Origin: Candidatus Eiseniibacteriota bacterium
Lineage (GTDB): Bacteria > Eisenbacteria > RBG-16-71-46
Direction of reading: 5' to 3'
Length of the DNA stretch: 7,172 bases
NCBI GenBank assembly: GCA_005893365.1
Contig: VBPB01000205.1
Location: 1 to 7,172 of the forward strand
Part shown: piece by piece, positions 5,666 to 7,172 of the stretch
Layout of the letters: every line of letters begins with the position of its first letter
Position numbering within the stretch: position 1 is the stretch's first letter
Notes under the pieces: model-generated
What the model saw: the letters and a program-made list of their open reading frames with translations, nothing else
Told to the model about the DNA's origin: nothing
The model's database searches: none
Translations under genes and position numbers: made by a program

Positions 5666-5738
5666 CGCATCGTCCTCCACGCTGGAGAATATCAACGGCC
5701 TCGGGAAGCGGCCTCGCGGCACCCGGGCCAGCCGCGGC

Positions 5739-5767
5739 AAGCTACCATGGCACCAGGCGAGTGTGAA
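5739..5767 (-). promoter_or_regulatory. Candidate sigma70-type promoter for the PorT-like gene
   Basis: On the minus strand TTCACA (5767-5762; five of six -35 bases) and TAGCTT (5744-5739; three of six -10 bases) are 17 bases apart. Transcription would start near 5732, giving a leader of about 67 bases. Confidence 0.4.
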
Positions 5768-5863
5768 TCGCGGTTCGCCGGCGTTTGGCGCCACTGAACT
5801 CGCATCGCGGTGCGCCGTCCATGGAGCATCCCACCACGCCGCCGAGGTCCATGAGGCCGCCGA

Positions 5864-5892
5864 TTGCGCGCTCCCGGGCGATGCCCTAGCCT
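5864..5892 (+). promoter_or_regulatory. Candidate promoter for the gamma-glutamyltransferase gene
   Basis: TTGCGC (5864-5869) and TAGCCT (5887-5892) are 17 bases apart, each with three of six consensus bases. The start site would be near 5899, about 38 bases before the ATG. The match is weak but spacing and position are right. Confidence 0.3.
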
Positions 5893-5906
5893 TGCCCGGC
5901 GATGCC
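5877..5906 (+). repeat. Direct 9-base repeat straddling the transferase -10 box
   Basis: GGCGATGCC occurs at 5877-5885 and 5898-5906, 21 bases start to start, which is two helical turns. One copy lies in the promoter spacer and the other over the expected start site. This could be a repressor site or chance. Confidence 0.35.
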
Positions 5907-5936
5907 GACGCCCCGACCCGTTCCGGAGGAGTCCCG

Positions 5937-7172
5937 ATGCTCCGCTCGCGTGCCCTGCTGCTGGTACCCGCCCTCCTGCTCATGACGCTCAGCCCGATCG
6001 ACACGGCCCACTCCGCGCGCGGCACCGCCACCCGCTCGGTCGTCTGGGCGAAGCACGGCATGGTGTGTGCCGCGCAGCCGCTCGCCGTCCAGGCCGGCCT
6101 CGAGATGCTCAAGCAGGGCGGGACCGCCGTGGACGCGGCGATCGCGGTCAACGCCTGCCTGGGGCTGATGGAGCCGACCGCCAACGGCCTGGGCGGCGAC
6201 CTGTTCGCCATCCTCTGGGACCCCAAGACCAAGCAGGTCGTGGGCCTCAACGCCTCCGGCCGGGCGCCGCTCGCGCTCACCGCCGACAAGGTGCCGCCCG
6301 ACACCGACGGCACCATCCCGCTCTTCACGCCCTACTCCTGGACCGTGCCGGGCACCTGCGACGGCTGGTTCGAGCTGCACGCCCGGTACGGCAAGCTGCC
6401 GATGAGCACGGTGCTGGCCCCGGCGATCAGGTACGCCGAGGAGGGCTTCCCGCTCTCGCCGGTCATCGCCGAGAACTGGGCGAGCGGCGTCAAGCGCAAC
6501 CTCGACAAGCCGGGCTTCAAGGAGGTCTTCATGCCCGGCGGCCACGCGCCGCGCGAGGGGGAGCTCTTCAAGAACCCGGCGCTGGCCAAGACCCTGCGGC
6601 TGCTGGCCCAGAAGGGACGCGACGCCTACTACAAGGGCCCGATCGCCGACGCGCTGGTGCGCTACTCCAAGGCCAACGGCGGGTTCTTCGCGCTCGAGGA
6701 CTTCGCGCGCCACACCTCGACCTGGGACGCGCCCATCTCGACCGACTACCGTGGCTATCGCGTCTGGGAGCTGCCACCGCCCGGGCAGGGGCTCGCGACC
6801 CTCCAGCTGCTCAACCTCCTCGAGAACTTCGACCTCAAGGCGATGGGCCGAGCCTCGGCCGACTTCTGGCACCTGATGGTCGAGGCCAAGAAGGTCGCCT
6901 TCGCCGACCGCGCCCGCTACTACGCCGACCCGGCGTTCGCGAAGGTGCCGGTCGAGCAGCTGCTCTCCAAGGACTACGCCAAGAAGCGCGCGGCCTTGAT
7001 CGACATGCAGCACGCCGCCCTCACCGACCAGCCGGGCGACGTGGCGATGCTGAACCGCAAGGAGACCACGTATCTCTGCACCGCCGATGAGAGCGGGCTC
7101 ATGGTCTCGCTGATCCAGAGCAACTACACCGGCTTCGGCTCGGGCTACGTGGTGCCGGAGGTGGGCTTCGGG
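5937..7172 (+). CDS. Secreted gamma-glutamyltransferase, YwrD-like, 3' truncated by window
   Basis: The visible 412 residues belong to the gamma-glutamyltransferase family, N-terminal-nucleophile enzymes that hydrolyse or transfer the gamma-glutamyl group of glutathione and related peptides. A signal peptide (MLRSR, LLLVPALLLMTL, cleavage near AHSA at 24-27) points to the periplasm or outside. Family marks: MVCAAQPLAVQAGLEMLKQGGTAVDAAIA (42-70), GLGGDLFAILWD (84-95), LNASGRAP (104-111, with Arg109 as the likely carboxylate-binding arginine), YSWTVPGTCDGW (133-144), PPPGQG (280-285) and AFADRARYYADP (321-332). Self-cleavage should fall between Glu376 and Thr377 in KETTYLCTAD, leaving Thr377 as nucleophile; SLIQSNYTGFGSG (391-403) follows. 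The GGDLFA and SLIQSN wording suggests the YwrD-type branch rather than classical Ggt. The start has GGAGG 7 bases upstream. About 130-170 residues of the small subunit should lie beyond the right edge. The frame is open throughout. Confidence 0.93.
   Translation, partial: MLRSRALLLVPALLLMTLSPIDTAHSARGTATRSVVWAKHGMVCAAQPLAVQAGLEMLKQGGTAVDAAIAVNACLGLMEPTANGLGGDLFAILWDPKTKQVVGLNASGRAPLALTADKVPPDTDGTIPLFTPYSWTVPGTCDGWFELHARYGKLPMSTVLAPAIRYAEEGFPLSPVIAENWASGVKRNLDKPGFKEVFMPGGHAPREGELFKNPALAKTLRLLAQKGRDAYYKGPIADALVRYSKANGGFFALEDFARHTSTWDAPISTDYRGYRVWELPPPGQGLATLQLLNLLENFDLKAMGRASADFWHLMVEAKKVAFADRARYYADPAFAKVPVEQLLSKDYAKKRAALIDMQHAALTDQPGDVAMLNRKETTYLCTADESGLMVSLIQSNYTGFGSGYVVPEVGFG

Noticed and set aside
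5666..6328. Upstream continuation of the PorT-like frame on the minus strand
   Set aside because: It runs antisense to the gamma-glutamyltransferase gene, lacks family similarity, and the signal peptide begins at 5665.
5864..7090. 408-residue plus-strand open frame over the transferase gene
   Set aside because: It is the wrong frame: the translation is arginine/proline-rich, while the frame from 5937 reads as gamma-glutamyltransferase without a stop.
1..7172. CRISPR array, tRNA, rRNA, insertion sequence or defence genes
   Set aside because: No regularly spaced repeats, no tRNA cloverleaf, no rRNA-like sequence and no transposase, nuclease or toxin motif was seen on either strand.

Overview
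The window is a 7.2 kb piece of a GC-rich chromosome from a Gram-negative, didermic bacterium. Three separate genes encode small outer-membrane beta-barrel proteins with signal peptides, two more products carry export signals, and nearly every gene has a purine-rich Shine-Dalgarno site 5-8 bases before its start. The mix (FG-GAP repeat protein, PorT-like and OmpA/OmpW-like small barrels, glutaryl-CoA dehydrogenase, YwrD-like gamma-glutamyltransferase) would suit a little-cultured lineage such as Candidatus Eisenbacteria or another FCB-type or deep high-GC phylum. That placement is inference; nothing here fixes it.

Layout. Positions 1-293 (minus) hold the first 97 codons of an exported FG-GAP/VCBS repeat protein that runs off the left edge. 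Divergent from it, 467-1645 (plus) encodes a 392-residue protein with about ten membrane segments, resembling the drug/metabolite transporter (DMT/EamA) fold. A gene-free stretch, 1646-2107, holds several small dyads, an AT-rich inverted repeat and a good sigma70-type promoter that reads into the first barrel gene, 2108-2701 (plus). A strong hairpin at 2728-2757 separates it from the convergent second barrel gene, 2846-3403 (minus). Upstream of that lies glutaryl-CoA dehydrogenase, 3573-4760 (minus), then a second, near-identical hairpin at 4898-4930, then the third barrel gene (PorT-like), 4964-5665 (minus). Divergent from this, a secreted gamma-glutamyltransferase starts at 5937 (plus) and runs off the right edge after 412 residues, just past its catalytic threonine.

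The genes look mostly monocistronic: gaps are 140-460 bases and most starts have their own plausible promoter. No shared pathway links them. Glutaryl-CoA dehydrogenase belongs to lysine/tryptophan or aromatic-acid catabolism, the transferase to gamma-glutamyl peptide breakdown in the cell envelope, and the barrels and FG-GAP protein to the cell surface. I see no mobile element, CRISPR array, tRNA, rRNA, toxin or defence gene. I do not see a convincing new multi-gene system. The most distinctive signals are non-coding: the duplicated hairpin, the dyad cluster and inverted repeat before the first barrel gene, and a recurring TAGNNT form of the -10 box.
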